A DNA stretch of 64,000 nucleotides from Streptomyces tagetis (lineage in GTDB: Bacteria > Actinomycetota > Actinomycetes > Streptomycetales > Streptomycetaceae). Under the pieces are notes generated by a model, which saw only the letters and a program-made list of their open reading frames with translations, did not search any database and was not told the DNA's origin. Location of the stretch: positions 52,867-116,866 of the forward strand of contig NZ_JAGPNL010000012.1 of assembly GCF_018069565.1 (NCBI RefSeq). Reading direction: 5' to 3'. Shown here piece after piece: positions 8,314-19,356 of the stretch. Each line of letters starts with the position of its first letter. Within the stretch, counting starts at the first letter, position 1. A program made the position numbers and the translations under genes.

Positions 8314-9395
8314 CGGCCCGAACCTCCCGTCACGAATTCCGTCAGCTCCGCCTGGGCGGAGGCGAGTTCCTCCACCAGTACCTCCACCAGCCGGCCCGCG
8401 GGCAGGTCCCGGGCCATGCGGTGGCCCTGTCCGGACCACAGGGCCATGCCCTGCGCGTCGCCCGCCTTCGCCGCCGCCTTGCGCAGCGGGGCGGTGAGGT
8501 GGTGGACCTCGGGGTAGGCGGCGGGGGCGTAGGGGCCGTGCTCGCGCACGAAGCGGTTGACCAGGCCCCGGGCGGGACGGCCGGAGAAGGCGCGGGTCAG
8601 CTCGGTGCGGACGTAGAGCGGGTCGGTCAGCGCGGCCTTGTGCAGGGGGTGGGCGCCGGACTCGGGGGTGGCGAGGAAGGCGGTGCCGAGCTGGGCCGCG
8701 CTCGCGCCCGCGGCGAGGACGGCGGCGATCTGGGCGCCCCGCATGAGTCCCCCGGCGGCGACGACGGGCAGGGCGACCGCCTCCCGGACCTGCGCGACCA
8801 GCGAGAGCAGCCCGGTCCCGGCGCCGCCGGTCTCCGGGTTGTCCCGGTGGGTGCCCTGGTGGCCGCCGGCCTCGGCGCCCTGGGCGATCACCGCGTCGGC
8901 GCCGGCCTCCTCCACGGCCCGCGCCTCGTCGGCGGTGGTCGCCGAGACCAGGGTGACGGTGCCGGCCCGGCGCAGCGCGTCGAGGACCTCGGGGGCGGGC
9001 ACGCCGAAGTGGAAGGAGACGACGGCGACGGGATCGTCGAGGAGCACGGCGAGCTTGGCGTCGTAGTTGTCGTCGCGGCCGTTGTCGGGGTCGCCCAGCT
9101 CGGTCTCGTACCAGGCGGCCTCACCGGCGAGCTGGTCGGCGTAGACGCCGACGGCGGCGGGGTCGGCGGTCTCCGGCTGCGGCATGAAGAGGTTGACGCC
9201 GAAGGGACGGCCGGTCAGCCCGCGGAGCTGTTTGATCTCCTGGTACATGCCGTCCGCGGTCTTGTACCCGGCCGCGAGGAAGCCCAGTCCGCCCGCCTCG
9301 CAGACCGCGCCGGCGAGCTGCGGCAGCGAGACGCCGCCGGCCATGGGCGCCTGCACGATCGGGTAAGGGGTGAGACCGGTCAGCGCGGAGGACAT
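8310..9395 (-). CDS. nitronate monooxygenase (2-nitropropane dioxygenase family)
   Basis: FMN-dependent TIM-barrel enzyme that oxidises alkyl nitronates. The N-terminal PIVQAPMAGGVS phosphate/FMN motif, the GFLAAGY turn, the GAEAGGHQGTH segment and the GLMRGAQIAAVLAAGA FMN-binding region match the family. At 361 residues it is full length, with no signal peptide. It shares an ATGA overlap with rsmE, so the two are probably translated from one message, although they have no obvious functional link. Confidence 0.88.
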   Translation of the reverse strand: MSSALTGLTPYPIVQAPMAGGVSLPQLAGAVCEAGGLGFLAAGYKTADGMYQEIKQLRGLTGRPFGVNLFMPQPETADPAAVGVYADQLAGEAAWYETELGDPDNGRDDNYDAKLAVLLDDPVAVVSFHFGVPAPEVLDALRRAGTVTLVSATTADEARAVEEAGADAVIAQGAEAGGHQGTHRDNPETGGAGTGLLSLVAQVREAVALPVVAAGGLMRGAQIAAVLAAGASAAQLGTAFLATPESGAHPLHKAALTDPLYVRTELTRAFSGRPARGLVNRFVREHGPYAPAAYPEVHHLTAPLRKAAAKAGDAQGMALWSGQGHRMARDLPAGRLVEVLVEELASAQAELTEFVTGGSGR

Positions 9396-9490
9396 GACGG
9401 CATGGTGTCACGTCCTCCCCGCCGGTTCGCAGCCACCCTTCCGTCGGCATATGCCGTGGTCATCCACGGGGCGGAGCGGCGCGGCCCGGG

Positions 9491-10630
9491 TCAGCGGCCG
9501 TTGAAGGCGTCCTTGAGCCGGGAGAAGAGTCCCTGCTGGCCGGGCTGGAACTGGCCCTGCGGCCGTTCCTCCCCGCGCAGCTTCGACAACTCCCGCAGCA
9601 GGCGCTCCTGTTCGGGGTCGAGCTTGGTGGGGGTGGTCACCTCGACGTGGACGATGAGGTCGCCCCGGCCGCCGCCGCGCAGGTGCGTGACGCCGCGGCC
9701 GTGCAGCGGGATCGACTGGCCGGACTGGGTGCCGGGCCGGATGTCGACCTCCTCCAGGCCGTCCAGGGTCTCCAGCGGCACCTTGGTGCCGAGGGCCGCC
9801 GCCGTCATCGGGATGGTGACCGTGCAGTGCAGGTCGTCGCCGCGCCGCTGGAAGGTCTGGTGCGGCAGCTCGTGGATCTCGACGTACAGGTCGCCGGCCG
9901 GGCCGCCGCCGGGGCCGACCTCGCCCTCGCCGGCGAGCTGGATGCGGGTGCCGTTGTCCACACCGGCCGGGATCTTCACCGTCAGGGTGCGGCGGGAGCG
10001 GATGCGGCCGTCGCCCGCGCACTCGGGGCACGGGGTGGGGACCACGGTGCCGAACCCCTGGCACTGCGGGCAGGGCCGCGAGGTCATGACCTGGCCCAGG
10101 AAGGACCGGGTGACCTGGGAGACCTCGCCCCGCCCGCGGCACATGTCGCAGGTCTGCGCGGAGGTGCCGGGCGCCGCGCCCTCACCGTTGCAGGTGTTGC
10201 AGACGACGGCCGTGTCGACCTGGATGTCCTTGGTCGTGCCGAAGGCCGCCTCGTCCAGCTCGACCTCGATACGGATCATGGCGTCCTGGCCGCGGCGGGT
10301 GCGCGAGCGCGGACCGCGCTGCGACGCCGTGCCGAAGAAGGCGTCCATGATGTCCGAGAAGTTCCCGAAGCCGCCCGCGCCGAAGCCGCCCGCGCCACCG
10401 GCGCCGCCGGCCTGCGAGAGGGGGTCGCCGCCGAGGTCGTAGACCTGCTTCTTCTGCGGGTCCGACAACACCTCGTAGGCGGCGTTGATCTCCTTGAAAC
10501 GCTCCTGCGTCTTCGGATCGGGGTTGACGTCCGGGTGCAGCTCGCGCGCGAGCCGGCGGAACGCCTTCTTGATCTCGTCCTGGGACGCGTCGCGTCGCAC
10601 GCCGAGTACGGCGTAGTAGTCCGTGGCCAC
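9491..10630 (-). CDS. dnaJ: chaperone DnaJ (DnaJ2 type)
   Basis: Hsp40 co-chaperone of DnaK. It has the J-domain with HPDVNPD (residues about 1-65), a Gly-rich linker (AGGAGGAGGFGAGGFG), four zinc repeats (CNTCNGEG, CDMCRGRG, CPQCQGFG, CPECAGDG), and the C-terminal substrate-binding domains. Start is GTG at 10630, immediately after the hrcA stop with no gap. The pairing with hrcA under CIRCE means it is the HrcA-controlled DnaJ copy, distinct from the one usually in the dnaK operon. Confidence 0.95.
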   Translation of the reverse strand: MATDYYAVLGVRRDASQDEIKKAFRRLARELHPDVNPDPKTQERFKEINAAYEVLSDPQKKQVYDLGGDPLSQAGGAGGAGGFGAGGFGNFSDIMDAFFGTASQRGPRSRTRRGQDAMIRIEVELDEAAFGTTKDIQVDTAVVCNTCNGEGAAPGTSAQTCDMCRGRGEVSQVTRSFLGQVMTSRPCPQCQGFGTVVPTPCPECAGDGRIRSRRTLTVKIPAGVDNGTRIQLAGEGEVGPGGGPAGDLYVEIHELPHQTFQRRGDDLHCTVTIPMTAAALGTKVPLETLDGLEEVDIRPGTQSGQSIPLHGRGVTHLRGGGRGDLIVHVEVTTPTKLDPEQERLLRELSKLRGEERPQGQFQPGQQGLFSRLKDAFNGR

Positions 10631-11647
10631 CTAAGACTCCGCCAGGATCTGTCCGACGTACCGTGCCACTGCGCGTACCGCTCCCATCGTTCCCGGGTAG
10701 TCCATGCGGGTCGGACCGACCACGCCGAGCTTGGCAACCGCCTCGCCGCCCGAACCGTAGCCCACCGACACGACGGACGTGGAGTTGAGTCCTTCGTGGG
10801 CGTTCTCGTGACCGATGCGCACGGTGACGCCCGGTTCCTGCGCCTCGCCGAGCAGCTTGAGGAGCACGACCTGCTCCTCCAGCGCCTCCAGGACGGGCCG
10901 GATCACCAGGGGGAAATCGTGCCCGAAGCGGGTCAGATTGGCGGTCCCGCCGATCATGAGCCGCTCCTCGTTCTCCTCGACCAGCGTCTCCAGGAGAGTG
11001 GAGAGCACGGTGGAGACCGTACCGCGGTCCTCGGCCTCGAACGCCTCGGGCAGATCCTCGACCAGGCTCGGCACGTCCGTGAACCGGCGGCCCGCGACCC
11101 GGCTGTTGAGCCGCGCCCGCAGATCGGCGAGGGAGGTCTCCCCGAAGGGCGCCGGGCAGTCGACCATCCGCTGCTCGACCCGGCCGGTGTCCGTGATCAG
11201 CACGAGCATCAGCCGCGCGGGCGCCATCGCGAGCAGTTCCACGTGGCGCACGGTCGAACGGGTCAGGGACGGGTACTGCACGACCGCGACCTGCCGCGTG
11301 AGCTGCGCCAGCAGCCGCACGGTGCGGGCCACCACGTCGTCGAGGTCGACGGCGCCGTCCAGGAAGCCCTGGATGGCCCGCCGCTCGGGCGCGGTCATCG
11401 GCTTGACGCCGGCCAGCTTGTCGACGAACAGCCGGTAGCCCTTGTCGGTCGGGATGCGACCGGCGCTGGTGTGCGGCTGGGCGATGAACCCCTCGTCCTC
11501 CAGGGCCGCCATGTCGTTGCGCACGGTGGCCGGGGAGACGCCGAGGTTGTGCCGCTCGGTGAGCGCCTTGGAGCCGACCGGCTCCTCCGTGCCCACGTAG
11601 TCCTGGACGATGGCGCGCAACACCTGGAGCCTGCGTTCACTGAGCAT
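10631..11647 (-). CDS. hrcA: heat-inducible transcription repressor HrcA
   Basis: Repressor of class I heat-shock genes that binds CIRCE operators. It has an N-terminal winged helix (residues about 1-80, GVSPATVRNDMAALEDEGFI), then the HrcA dimerisation/ligand domain. Length 338. ATG at 11647 (MLSERRLQVL) is chosen because GGAGGTG lies upstream; the open frame extends 16 codons further without purpose. A perfect CIRCE element lies 42 bp upstream, so hrcA-dnaJ is autoregulated. Confidence 0.95.
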   Translation of the reverse strand: MLSERRLQVLRAIVQDYVGTEEPVGSKALTERHNLGVSPATVRNDMAALEDEGFIAQPHTSAGRIPTDKGYRLFVDKLAGVKPMTAPERRAIQGFLDGAVDLDDVVARTVRLLAQLTRQVAVVQYPSLTRSTVRHVELLAMAPARLMLVLITDTGRVEQRMVDCPAPFGETSLADLRARLNSRVAGRRFTDVPSLVEDLPEAFEAEDRGTVSTVLSTLLETLVEENEERLMIGGTANLTRFGHDFPLVIRPVLEALEEQVVLLKLLGEAQEPGVTVRIGHENAHEGLNSTSVVSVGYGSGGEAVAKLGVVGPTRMDYPGTMGAVRAVARYVGQILAES

Positions 11648-11688
11648 CGCGCAACACACCTCCAGAATGCCTTCGCCCGGTGTTCCCC

Positions 11689-11715
11689 CTGGCACTCACC
11701 GTGTTCGAGTGCCAG
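11689..11715. promoter_or_regulatory. CIRCE operator
   Basis: Perfect inverted repeat CTGGCACTC-N9-GAGTGCCAG, which is the GC-rich actinobacterial form of the CIRCE element bound by HrcA. It lies just downstream of the predicted transcription start of hrcA-dnaJ. It is also about 95 bp upstream of the divergent rightward gene at 11810. Confidence 0.93.
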
Positions 11716-11728
11716 TCTTCCCGCGCCC

Positions 11729-11759
11729 AGTGTACGGCCGTCGGGTACGCCCCGGGCAA
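11729..11759 (-). promoter_or_regulatory. predicted hrcA-dnaJ promoter
   Basis: On the - strand TTGCCC (11754-11759) and TACACT (11729-11734) are separated by 19 bp, a plausible principal-sigma-factor promoter. The predicted start point falls next to the CIRCE arm, the usual arrangement for HrcA repression. The spacing is long, so this is only a likely call. Confidence 0.5.
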
Positions 11760-11809
11760 GGCCGGGCCCCACTCCGCCGCGAGGGCGGCCGGAGGGCTAG
11801 CGTCGCCCC

Positions 11810-12535
11810 ATGACGGTGACTTGGGAAGACCCGGGGTGGGAGAGGATCACCGCGGCGGTGGGCCGGCTGCGGCTGCCCGGCTGGGACTGCACGGCGGGGC
11901 TGGTCGTCGGGGCGGGCGGCGCGCTCGTGGTGGACGCGGGCTCCGGGGTGTCCGAGGGCGCAGGAGTACGGGCGCGTGCGGAGCGGCTGGCGGGGGCGCG
12001 TGTGACGCATCTCGCGCTGACCCACGCGCACTTCGACCACGTCCTCGGGGCGGCGGCGTTCGCGGACGCGCGGGTGTACGGGGCCGTGGGGGCGGGCGCG
12101 GCGCTGACCGCGGGCCGGGAGGGACTGGTCGCGGACGCGGTGGCGCACGGTCTGGACGCGCGCACGGCGCGCGAGGCGGCCGACGCGCTGCCGGGGGCCG
12201 TGGAGGAGACCGACGGCGAGCTGACGCTGGACCTCGGGGGCGGGCGGCGGGCGGTGCTGGCCGCCGTGGGCCCGGGGCACACCGGCCACGACCTGGCGGT
12301 ACTGGTGCCGGGCGATCCGCCGGTGGTCTTCTGCGGGGACCTCGTCGAGGAGTCCGGCGAACCGCAGGCGGGCCCGGACGCGGTGCCCTCGCGCTGGCCG
12401 GCCGCCCTGGACCGGCTGCTCGCGCTCGGCGGCGAGGACGCGCGGTACGTGCCGGGCCACGGGGCGGTGGTGGACGCGGCGTTCGTCCGCGCGCAGCGGG
12501 ACGCCCTGGCGGTACGGTTCGGCGTGTCGGGGTGA
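11810..12535 (+). CDS. metallo-beta-lactamase-fold hydrolase
   Basis: Zinc hydrolase of unknown substrate. It carries the motif THAHFDHVLG near residue 67, then GPGHTGHDLAV, FCGDLVEE and a C-terminal PGHGAVVD, which together supply the usual MBL metal ligands. 241 residues, no signal peptide. A TAGCGT hexamer six bases before the ATG suggests a leaderless transcript. It is followed at 35 bp by the DUF3097 gene on the same strand. Confidence 0.87.
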   Translation: MTVTWEDPGWERITAAVGRLRLPGWDCTAGLVVGAGGALVVDAGSGVSEGAGVRARAERLAGARVTHLALTHAHFDHVLGAAAFADARVYGAVGAGAALTAGREGLVADAVAHGLDARTAREAADALPGAVEETDGELTLDLGGGRRAVLAAVGPGHTGHDLAVLVPGDPPVVFCGDLVEESGEPQAGPDAVPSRWPAALDRLLALGGEDARYVPGHGAVVDAAFVRAQRDALAVRFGVSG

Positions 12536-12569
12536 TCACGTACGGCCCGCTCCTCGTATCGTCGGCGGA

Positions 12570-13370
12570 ATGCGCCAGTACTCCGCCGATCTGACCCCGC
12601 CGTGGAAGAAGCCGCAGCCCGTGCCGGAGGTGCCGGCCGAGCCCGGACTCGTGGTCGAGGAGCCCGGCACCGGTTTCTGCGGCGCGGTGACCGGCTGCGA
12701 GGCGGGCACGGTGACCCTGGAGGACCGTTTCGGCAAGCGCCGGGTCTTCCCGCTGGAGCCGCGCGGCTTCCTGCTGGAGGGCAGGGCGGTGACGCTGGTA
12801 CGGCCGCCCTCCGGCCCCACCCGGCCCACGCGGACGGCGTCCGGCTCGGTGGCGGTGCCCGGCGCCCGCGCCCGCGTCGCGCGGGCCGGCCGCATCTACG
12901 TCGAGGGCCGGCACGACGCCGAGCTGGTCGAGAGGGTCTGGGGCGACGACCTGCGTATCGAGGGCGTGGTCGTGGAGTACCTGGAGGGCGTGGACGACCT
13001 CCCCGCGATCGTCGACGCCTTCGCGCCCGGCCCCGACGCCCGCCTCGGCGTCCTGGTGGACCACCTGGTGCCGGGCACCAAGGAGTGGCGGATCGCGCAG
13101 GCGGTCACCAGCGAGCACGCGCTCGTGGTGGGCCACCCGTACGTCGACGTCTGGGAGGCGGTGAAGCCGTCCTCGCTGGGCATCCCCGGCTGGCCCCGGG
13201 TGCCGCGCGGCCAGGACTGGAAGACGGGGGTGTGCCGGGCCCTGGGCTGGCCGGAGAACACGGGCGCGGCCTGGCAGGCGATCCTCGGGCGGGTGCGCTC
13301 GTACAAGGACCTGGAGCCGGCTCTGCTGGGCAGTGTGGAACGGCTCATCGACCATGTGACGGCGCCCTGA
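12570..13370 (+). CDS. DUF3097 family protein
   Basis: Conserved actinobacterial protein of unknown function, 266 residues. It has a small N-terminal beta region (GFCGAVTGCEAGTVTLEDRFGKRRVF), then an acidic segment (YVEGRHDAELVERVWGDDLR) resembling a Toprim-like fold with the E and later DHLVPGTKE acidic residues. That suggests metal binding, but this is inference. It is expressed with the upstream MBL hydrolase and converges on hemW; the roughly 100-bp gap after it holds only GC-rich sequence. Confidence 0.8.
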   Translation: MRQYSADLTPPWKKPQPVPEVPAEPGLVVEEPGTGFCGAVTGCEAGTVTLEDRFGKRRVFPLEPRGFLLEGRAVTLVRPPSGPTRPTRTASGSVAVPGARARVARAGRIYVEGRHDAELVERVWGDDLRIEGVVVEYLEGVDDLPAIVDAFAPGPDARLGVLVDHLVPGTKEWRIAQAVTSEHALVVGHPYVDVWEAVKPSSLGIPGWPRVPRGQDWKTGVCRALGWPENTGAAWQAILGRVRSYKDLEPALLGSVERLIDHVTAP

Positions 13371-13471
13371 CCGACCGCGGTTTCCGGCCACGGGGCCGCA
13401 CCGGGTCGCCCCGCGCGCCGAGCCCGAGCCGGCCGCGCCGCCGGAGTCCCGGCCGTCCCGCGTCGGCCGGC

Positions 13472-14713
13472 TCAGTCGACCAGGTCACGGACGACCGCGT
13501 CGGCCAGGAGACGGCCGCGCAGGGTGAGCGCCGCGCGCCCCTCCTCGTACGCGCCGCCCCGCAGGAGTCCGTCGGCGAGCGCGCGGCGGGCGGCGGCGAG
13601 CCCGTCCGGCCGCAGCAGGTCCAGCGGGACGCCCTCGCGCAGCCGCAGCTCCAGCAGGACGCGCTCCACCCGCCGGTCCTCGCCGGTGAGCAGCTCGCGG
13701 CCGGCGCCGGGCGAGCGGCCCTCGGCGAGGGCGGCGGCGTAGGCGGCGGGGTGCTTCACGTTCCACCAGCGGACCCCGCCGACGTGGCTGTGGGCGCCGG
13801 GGCCCGCGCCCCACCAGTCGGCGCCCGTCCAGTACAGCTCGTTGTGGCGGCAGCGGCCCGCCTCGGACGTGGCCCAGTTGGACACCTCGTACCAGTCGAA
13901 TCCGGCCGCCGACAGCATCTCCTCGGCGATCAGGTACCGGTCGGCGTGGACGTCGTCGTCGGTCATGGGGACCTCGCCGCGCCGGATGCGCCGGGCGAGC
14001 CGCGTGCCCTCCTCGACGATGAGCGCGTACGCGGACACGTGGTCGGGTCCGGCGCCGAGCGCGGCGTCCAGCGAGGCCCGCCAGTCGTCGTCGGACTCGC
14101 CGGGGGTGCCGTAGATCAGGTCGAGGTTGACGTGCGCGAAACCGGCCGCGCGGGCCTCGGCCACGCACTGTTCGGGACGGCCGGGGGTGTGGGTGCGGTC
14201 GAGCACCTTCAGCACGTGCCGGCGGGCGCTCTGCATGCCGAAGGAGATCCGGTCGAAGCCGCCCTCCCGCAGCTCGGCCAGGTAGGCCGGGCCGACGGAC
14301 TCCGGGTTGGCCTCCGTGGTGACCTCCGCGTCCGCCGCCAGCCCGAACTCCTCGCGGATCGCGCCCAGCACGCGGACGAGGTCGGCGGCGGGCAGCAGGG
14401 TGGGGGTGCCGCCGCCGACGAAGACGGTACGGACCTCGCGGGGGTCGTCGCCGAGGACCTTGCGGGCGAGGCGGACCTCGTCGGTGAGGGTCGCGGCGTA
14501 GGTGTCGCGGGAGGCGAGGACGCCGCCGGTGCCGCGCAGCTCGGACGCGGTGTAGGTGTTGAAGTCGCAGTAGCCGCAGCGGGTCGCGCAGTACGGGACG
14601 TGCAGGTAGAAGCCGAGGGGGCGGTCGGCGGCCCCGGCGAGCGCGGACGCGGGCAGGGCGCCGTCGGCGGGGACGGGGTCGCCGTCGGGGAGTGCGGAGG
14701 GCATGTCCTCCAT
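13472..14713 (-). CDS. hemW: HemW, radical SAM haem chaperone
   Basis: Radical SAM protein often annotated as coproporphyrinogen III oxidase. The cluster motif is CATRCGYCDF: three Cys for the 4Fe-4S cluster but no extra Cys after it (HemN has CxxxCxxCxC). That points to the HemW haem-insertion chaperone. The GGGTPTLL, EANPES and DLIYGTPGES motifs and a C-terminal HemN-like domain are present. The start is uncertain: ATG at 14713 or ATG at 14704. It lies 18 bp after the phosphatase gene. Confidence 0.9.
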   Translation of the reverse strand: MEDMPSALPDGDPVPADGALPASALAGAADRPLGFYLHVPYCATRCGYCDFNTYTASELRGTGGVLASRDTYAATLTDEVRLARKVLGDDPREVRTVFVGGGTPTLLPAADLVRVLGAIREEFGLAADAEVTTEANPESVGPAYLAELREGGFDRISFGMQSARRHVLKVLDRTHTPGRPEQCVAEARAAGFAHVNLDLIYGTPGESDDDWRASLDAALGAGPDHVSAYALIVEEGTRLARRIRRGEVPMTDDDVHADRYLIAEEMLSAAGFDWYEVSNWATSEAGRCRHNELYWTGADWWGAGPGAHSHVGGVRWWNVKHPAAYAAALAEGRSPGAGRELLTGEDRRVERVLLELRLREGVPLDLLRPDGLAAARRALADGLLRGGAYEEGRAALTLRGRLLADAVVRDLVD

Positions 14714-14731
14714 TGTCCCGCACGCCGGCCG

Positions 14732-16921
14732 TCACTCGGCCTGGAGCACCAGGAGCGCCAGGTCGTCCTCGGGCGGGCGGTCGCCGAACTCGTGCACCAG
14801 GCGTCTGATGCGCTCGGCGATCCCGGCGGCGTCCAGCCCGGCGCACCCGGCGAGGGCGGCGGCGAGACCGTCCCCGTCGTCGAACTGGCGGCTGCCGGAG
14901 CGCCGCTCGGTGACCCCGTCGGTGACGCACAGCAGCGTCTCGCCGCGGCGCAGCTCGAAGGTCTCGCTGGTGTACGTGGCGTCCTCGACGACGCCGAGCA
15001 GGGTCTGCGGCCGGGCGACCACGCGGACGCCGCCGTCGGGGCCGAGGAGCAGCGGCAGCGGGTGCCCGGCGGAGGCGAGGGTGCAGCGGACGCCGTCCTC
15101 CACGGGGACGAGTTCGCCGTAGAGGAGGGAGAGGAAGCGGGTCTGCGGTCCGTCGCCCGGGGCAACCGGTGGACCGCCGACGGCCACCAGCGCGCGGGCG
15201 GCGGCGTCGGCGGCCTCGGTGGCGTCGTCCAGGAGGAGCTGGTTGAGGCGGTCGAGGACGTCCGGGACGTCGTAGCCCTCGCGGGCGAGCAGGCGCAGCC
15301 AGGGCCGGGCGAGGCCGATGACGACGGCGGCCTCGGGGCCCTTGCCCTGGACGTCGCCGACGGCGAAGCACCAGCGTCCCGCGCCGGCCGGGAAGAGGTC
15401 GTAGAAGTCGCCGCTGGGGCCGCCCTTGTCCCAGGGTTCGTAGACGAGGGCGCTGCGCATGCCGGGGATCTCGGCGACGGCGCCGGGCAGCAGCCCGCGC
15501 TGGAGGACGGCGCTGATGGTGGCCTGGCGCGCGTACTGGCGGGCGGTGCCGATGGCGAGCGCGACCCGGCGGCTGAGGTCCTCGACGAGGCCGCTGATCT
15601 CGTCGGGGAAGCGGCCGGCGCCGCAGCGGCCGATGACCAGGGTGCCGAGGGGCCGGCCGCCGGCCACGAGGCGGTAGGCGAGCGCCGTGCCGTACGTGCC
15701 GCGCGGGCCGAGGGCGCCGGCCGGCCAGGGGTGCTCGGCGGGGCCGGAACGCCAGGGTTCGCGGGCGCGCGGCGGTTCCTTCTCCAGGGCCAGGCGCAGT
15801 TCCTCGACGTGGTGCTCGCTGCCGTGCCAGACGCGGGCCAGCCGGGCGCCGACGGTGGCGCCGGTGTCGTCGCTCCAGGCGCCCCGGCCCAGCGACTCGT
15901 CCTCCAGCCAGACCGCGCACCAGTCGGCGAGGCGGGGGACGATCAGTTGCCCGGTGAGGGAGGCGATGAGGTCCTCGTCGAGCTGCCCGGCCAGCAGGTC
16001 GGAGGCTTCGGCGAGGAAGGAGAGCGCGCCCCGGCCGAGCCACTCGCGGTCCCGGCCGACGGGCGGGCGGTGGTCGAGCCGGGCGGGGTCGGGGCCGGTT
16101 TCCGTGGGCATGTGGGCGTACGCGTCGGCGTCGGCGTCGGTGGGGGTGTCCGGGTCCGTGTCCCCGTCCGGGCCGGGCGCCGGAGGCGGTCGGTCGGCCG
16201 CGGCGGGTGCCGCCGCAGGTGCCGCCGGTCCCCCAGGTCCCACGGGTAAGGCACTCTCCCCGGCGACCTCAGGTCCGGGCCCGGAGGCACCCGCCGGTTC
16301 CCCCGCCCCCGGCACCCGACGGCCGTCGGCGTCGGCGTCGGCCCGCGACCGCGGGACGGGCACCTCCGCGCCGTCCGGTAACCCGGCACCCGTGGCGTAC
16401 GCCCCCGCGGGCCCGGCGTTCCCGGTGGCGGGCAGCCGTGCCCACACGGTCTTGGCGCCCGTGCGGTAGGTGATGCCCCACGCTTCGGAGAGGGTGGCGA
16501 CGAGCCGCAGGCCGCGCCCGTACTCCGGGGTCTCCGGCGGCGGTTCGGCGTCGCCGCCCCTCGGGGCGCGGGCGGGGTGGCGGTCGGTGGCCTCGATAAC
16601 GATCGCGCCCGTCTCCTCCAGCCGGCAGACCAGCTCCACGTCGGTGCCGGCGTGCACGACGGCGTTGGTGACCAGTTCGCTGGCGACCACCAGGGCGTCG
16701 GCGGCGAGGCGGTCGGTCAACAGCTCGGTGCCGGGCAGTCCGCTGCCGGACCAGTCGGCGAGGGCCGTCCGGACCAGTGCGCGGGCGGCGCCGGGCGCGA
16801 GGGAGCTTCCGAGCAGCGTGGTGTGCGCCCGCGCGCACTCCCATGCCGGGGCCTGACCCGCGGGCGCGGGCGCCTCAAGGGCACGGGAGGCGTTCTCCCG
16901 TTGCGTAGGAATGGCCCCCAT
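14732..16921 (-). CDS. anti-sigma-type kinase/GAF/SpoIIE-like phosphatase fusion
   Basis: A 729-residue cytosolic regulator. The N-terminus (about 30-160) is a GHKL/RsbW-type ATPase with N-box ELVTNAVVHAG and G-box YGRGLRLVATLSEAWG. A Pro/Ala/Asp-rich linker (about 165-290) follows, then a GAF-like domain (about 295-480). A PP2C/SpoIIE phosphatase (about 500-729) has metal-binding GPSGDFYDLF, VGDVQGKGPEAA, SAGHP and DDLALLVL motifs. Such fusions are expected to act on anti-sigma-factor antagonists; the partner is unknown. It lies between fadD-type and hemW genes on the same strand. Confidence 0.88.
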   Translation of the reverse strand: MGAIPTQRENASRALEAPAPAGQAPAWECARAHTTLLGSSLAPGAARALVRTALADWSGSGLPGTELLTDRLAADALVVASELVTNAVVHAGTDVELVCRLEETGAIVIEATDRHPARAPRGGDAEPPPETPEYGRGLRLVATLSEAWGITYRTGAKTVWARLPATGNAGPAGAYATGAGLPDGAEVPVPRSRADADADGRRVPGAGEPAGASGPGPEVAGESALPVGPGGPAAPAAAPAAADRPPPAPGPDGDTDPDTPTDADADAYAHMPTETGPDPARLDHRPPVGRDREWLGRGALSFLAEASDLLAGQLDEDLIASLTGQLIVPRLADWCAVWLEDESLGRGAWSDDTGATVGARLARVWHGSEHHVEELRLALEKEPPRAREPWRSGPAEHPWPAGALGPRGTYGTALAYRLVAGGRPLGTLVIGRCGAGRFPDEISGLVEDLSRRVALAIGTARQYARQATISAVLQRGLLPGAVAEIPGMRSALVYEPWDKGGPSGDFYDLFPAGAGRWCFAVGDVQGKGPEAAVVIGLARPWLRLLAREGYDVPDVLDRLNQLLLDDATEAADAAARALVAVGGPPVAPGDGPQTRFLSLLYGELVPVEDGVRCTLASAGHPLPLLLGPDGGVRVVARPQTLLGVVEDATYTSETFELRRGETLLCVTDGVTERRSGSRQFDDGDGLAAALAGCAGLDAAGIAERIRRLVHEFGDRPPEDDLALLVLQAE

Positions 16922-17165
16922 GGACGGCTCCCCGGGCAGTTCGTGCGGTCGCGCGCGGTCGTTTGCCGACAGGGTGGCAGAACGACCCCGTACCGCAGCA
17001 CGGAGTTACCGAAGTAGGCCGTCATGAGTGGAACCGTGGCCCACGGACGTCCGAACAAGGTCGAAAATCAGACAGATTCGAGCACACCTGCGCGAGCGGC
17101 CGGTCGTCCTTCCGTGACCGGCCACCGCCCCGGACGGGCCACCGCCGCGCTTCCGGGAGTGCCCC

Positions 17166-17201
17166 CGCGCGGCGGGACGGCGCGGGCCGCCCCGCCGCGC
17201 G
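17166..17201 (-). terminator. hairpin after acyl-CoA synthetase gene
   Basis: Perfect 11-bp GC stem (arms 17166-17176 and 17191-17201) five bases after the stop at 17207. There is no clear T-run, as is common in Streptomyces. Confidence 0.6.
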
Positions 17202-17206
17202 TGCGG

Positions 17207-19087
<1,881 letters not shown>

Positions 19088-19157
19088 GACATCCTCCGGG
19101 CCCGCGACGGTGCGGCTGGCTCAGGTGCGGCTGGTTTTCGCTCTCGGACGTTGTTTA

Positions 19158-19167
19158 ACTCATGAGT
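19158..19167. promoter_or_regulatory. palindrome upstream of acyl-CoA synthetase gene
   Basis: ACTCATGAGT is a perfect 10-bp palindrome, with GTTTA before and AAC after giving a looser GTT...AAC extension. It lies 71-80 bp before the GTG start, where a repressor operator would be expected. It stands out because the sequence is AT-rich against a very GC-rich background. The binding protein is unknown. Confidence 0.4.
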
Positions 19168-19264
19168 AACTATGGGGCAGGCATCAGGGTAAGGGGCGAT
19201 CGGCCCGCGCGTAAGAGCCCGCGCCCGCCCACTTCCGCCGGGCGCCGCCGCCGGGTCGCGCGGA

Positions 19265-19356
19265 GGCCCGCCGCCGGGACACCAGGAGGCCCGCCGCCGG
19301 GACGCGAGGGGGCCCGCCGCCGGGACGCGAGGGGGCCCGCCGCACTCCCGTACGAC
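19265..19356. repeat. four-copy 23-bp tandem repeat
   Basis: Units beginning GGCCCGCCGC start at 19265, 19288, 19311 and 19334, exactly 23 bp apart. The last unit includes the left arm of the lepA terminator hairpin, so the repeat appears to have grown out of the terminator. No gene lies in 19088-19405. Confidence 0.8.

Noticed and set aside
12602..16249. 1215-codon + strand open frame
   Set aside because: It is out of frame with the DUF3097 gene and opposite hemW and the phosphatase, both clear; low-complexity product.
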